Shown in pieces: positions 63,606 through 64,000 of a stretch of 64,000 bases of DNA. This DNA is from Rossellomorea aquimaris. Its GTDB lineage: Bacteria > Bacillota > Bacilli > Bacillales > Bacillaceae_B. Within the stretch, counting starts at the first letter, position 1. Each line of letters starts with the position of its first letter. Location of the stretch: NCBI RefSeq assembly GCF_000935355.1, contig NZ_JXZC01000001.1:992001-1056000 (forward strand). The letters run 5' to 3'. The notes beneath the pieces were generated by a model, which was given only the letters and a program-made list of their open reading frames with translations, ran no database searches and was not told the DNA's origin. The position numbers were made by a program, and so were the translations under genes.

Positions 63606-64000
63606 TTATTTTGCGAAGCGGTGTTTTCCAATGGTTAACAATGTTTCTCTACTGGTAATCCAATCGCTTGTGGATGTTACAGGATTATAGAAGAAGAGAG
63701 AACCTTTTCCCTGGCCTCTGAAAGCCAATGCCTCTTGAACAGCATCTCTCGCTTCCTGGGAAGGCGCTTGGTTGATTTCACCATTTTGAACAGGTGAAAA
63801 GGCATAATGACCGTTCGCTACCTGGTAGATTACTTCTTTAATAGAGTCTGGGAATTCAGTTGAATCCACCCGGTTTAAAACAACCGTTGCGACAGCCACT
63901 TTACCTGCATATGATTCTCCTTTAGCTTCTGCATGAACCAGTTTTGCCAGTAACTCACGATCTTCAACTGTTACTTCATTTTCTGGTACAATTAACGTTT
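63606..64000 (-). CDS. SleB/CwlJ-type cell-wall hydrolase (5' end outside window)
   Basis: Partial: the frame enters at the right edge and runs 131 codons to the stop at 63606. It contains the hydrolase domain of spore cortex-lytic enzymes, with the catalytic Glu in HAEAKGESYAGKVAVA and the later FSPVQNGEIN and SLFFYNP segments. B. subtilis YkvT is the likely counterpart given the pts neighbourhood. A shorter internal start near 63899 is not the true one. The N-terminal part (signal peptide, possible peptidoglycan-binding repeat) is not visible. Confidence 0.85.
   Translation of the reverse strand, partial: TLIVPENEVTVEDRELLAKLVHAEAKGESYAGKVAVATVVLNRVDSTEFPDSIKEVIYQVANGHYAFSPVQNGEINQAPSQEARDAVQEALAFRGQGKGSLFFYNPVTSTSDWITSRETLLTIGKHRFAK

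Overview
The window comes from the chromosome of a low-GC, endospore-forming member of the Bacillaceae. Gene content and order follow the Bacillus subtilis pdh–ykr–yku–ykv–ykw–pts region in rearranged blocks (pdhABC, ykyA, defB, ykrA, rpoY–rnjA, ktrC, yknUV, ykuV/U/T, ykuR–dapH–ccpC, ykuL, ykuJ, ykuI, fadH, cheV, ykyB, queCDE, patA, ykwB, ptsHI, ykvT-like). Many proteins are close to their B. subtilis counterparts in recalled sequence and length. A Rossellomorea- or 'marine Bacillus'-type species is plausible, but the genus is inference. Sporulation-linked genes (a Spo0E-like phosphatase, a Tyr/Pro-rich coat-like protein, a SleB/CwlJ-type hydrolase) support a spore former.

Layout. 1-9.9 kb: the pyruvate dehydrogenase genes (E2 cut by the window edge), the YkyA lipoprotein, peptide deformylase, a HAD phosphatase, then rpoY–rnjA behind a long structured leader, and ktrC. 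10-12.6 kb: a cytochrome bd-type oxidase (cydAB) behind a Rex operator. 12.6-13.2 kb: a decayed NERD-family gene. 13.3-19.5 kb: the heterodimeric ABC exporter YknUV, the thiol/peroxide pair YkuV/YkuU, and an MscS channel. 19.5-31.7 kb: an accessory-looking, translationally coupled eight-gene minus-strand operon. It encodes a large exported membrane protein, an ABC-2 ATPase and permease, a coiled-coil membrane protein, a MoxR AAA+ ATPase, a DUF58 protein (frameshifted), a BatA-like vWA protein and a double-vWA/GATase-like protein. Its promoter carries a perfect palindrome over the -10 box. 31.8-50 kb: diaminopimelate genes (ykuR, dapH), CcpC, transporters, c-di-AMP and c-di-GMP signalling proteins, 126-bp structured tandem repeats, fadH, cheV, ykyB, and the preQ1-riboswitch-controlled queCDE operon. 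50-64 kb: an HD hydrolase, CorA, PatA, a GNAT protein with a cre site, ptsHI, fetAB, a second MoxR–DUF58–DUF4129-type operon, an SDR, a Spo0E-like protein and a truncated cell-wall hydrolase.

How the genes fit together. DapH, PatA and YkuR are three steps of the acetylase branch of meso-diaminopimelate/lysine synthesis. QueD, QueE and QueC make preQ0 for queuosine, under preQ1 feedback. PtsH/PtsI, the cre site at ykwB and CcpC link to carbon control. Redox and peroxide control is suggested by the Rex site at cydAB and a large dyad at ykuU. The most interesting unit is the MoxR/vWA/ABC operon. It combines parts reminiscent of gliding-type ABC exporters with MoxR–vWA chaperone-like modules and predicts a cell-envelope assembly machine of unknown substrate. 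I saw no tRNA, rRNA, CRISPR array, intact insertion sequence or prophage.
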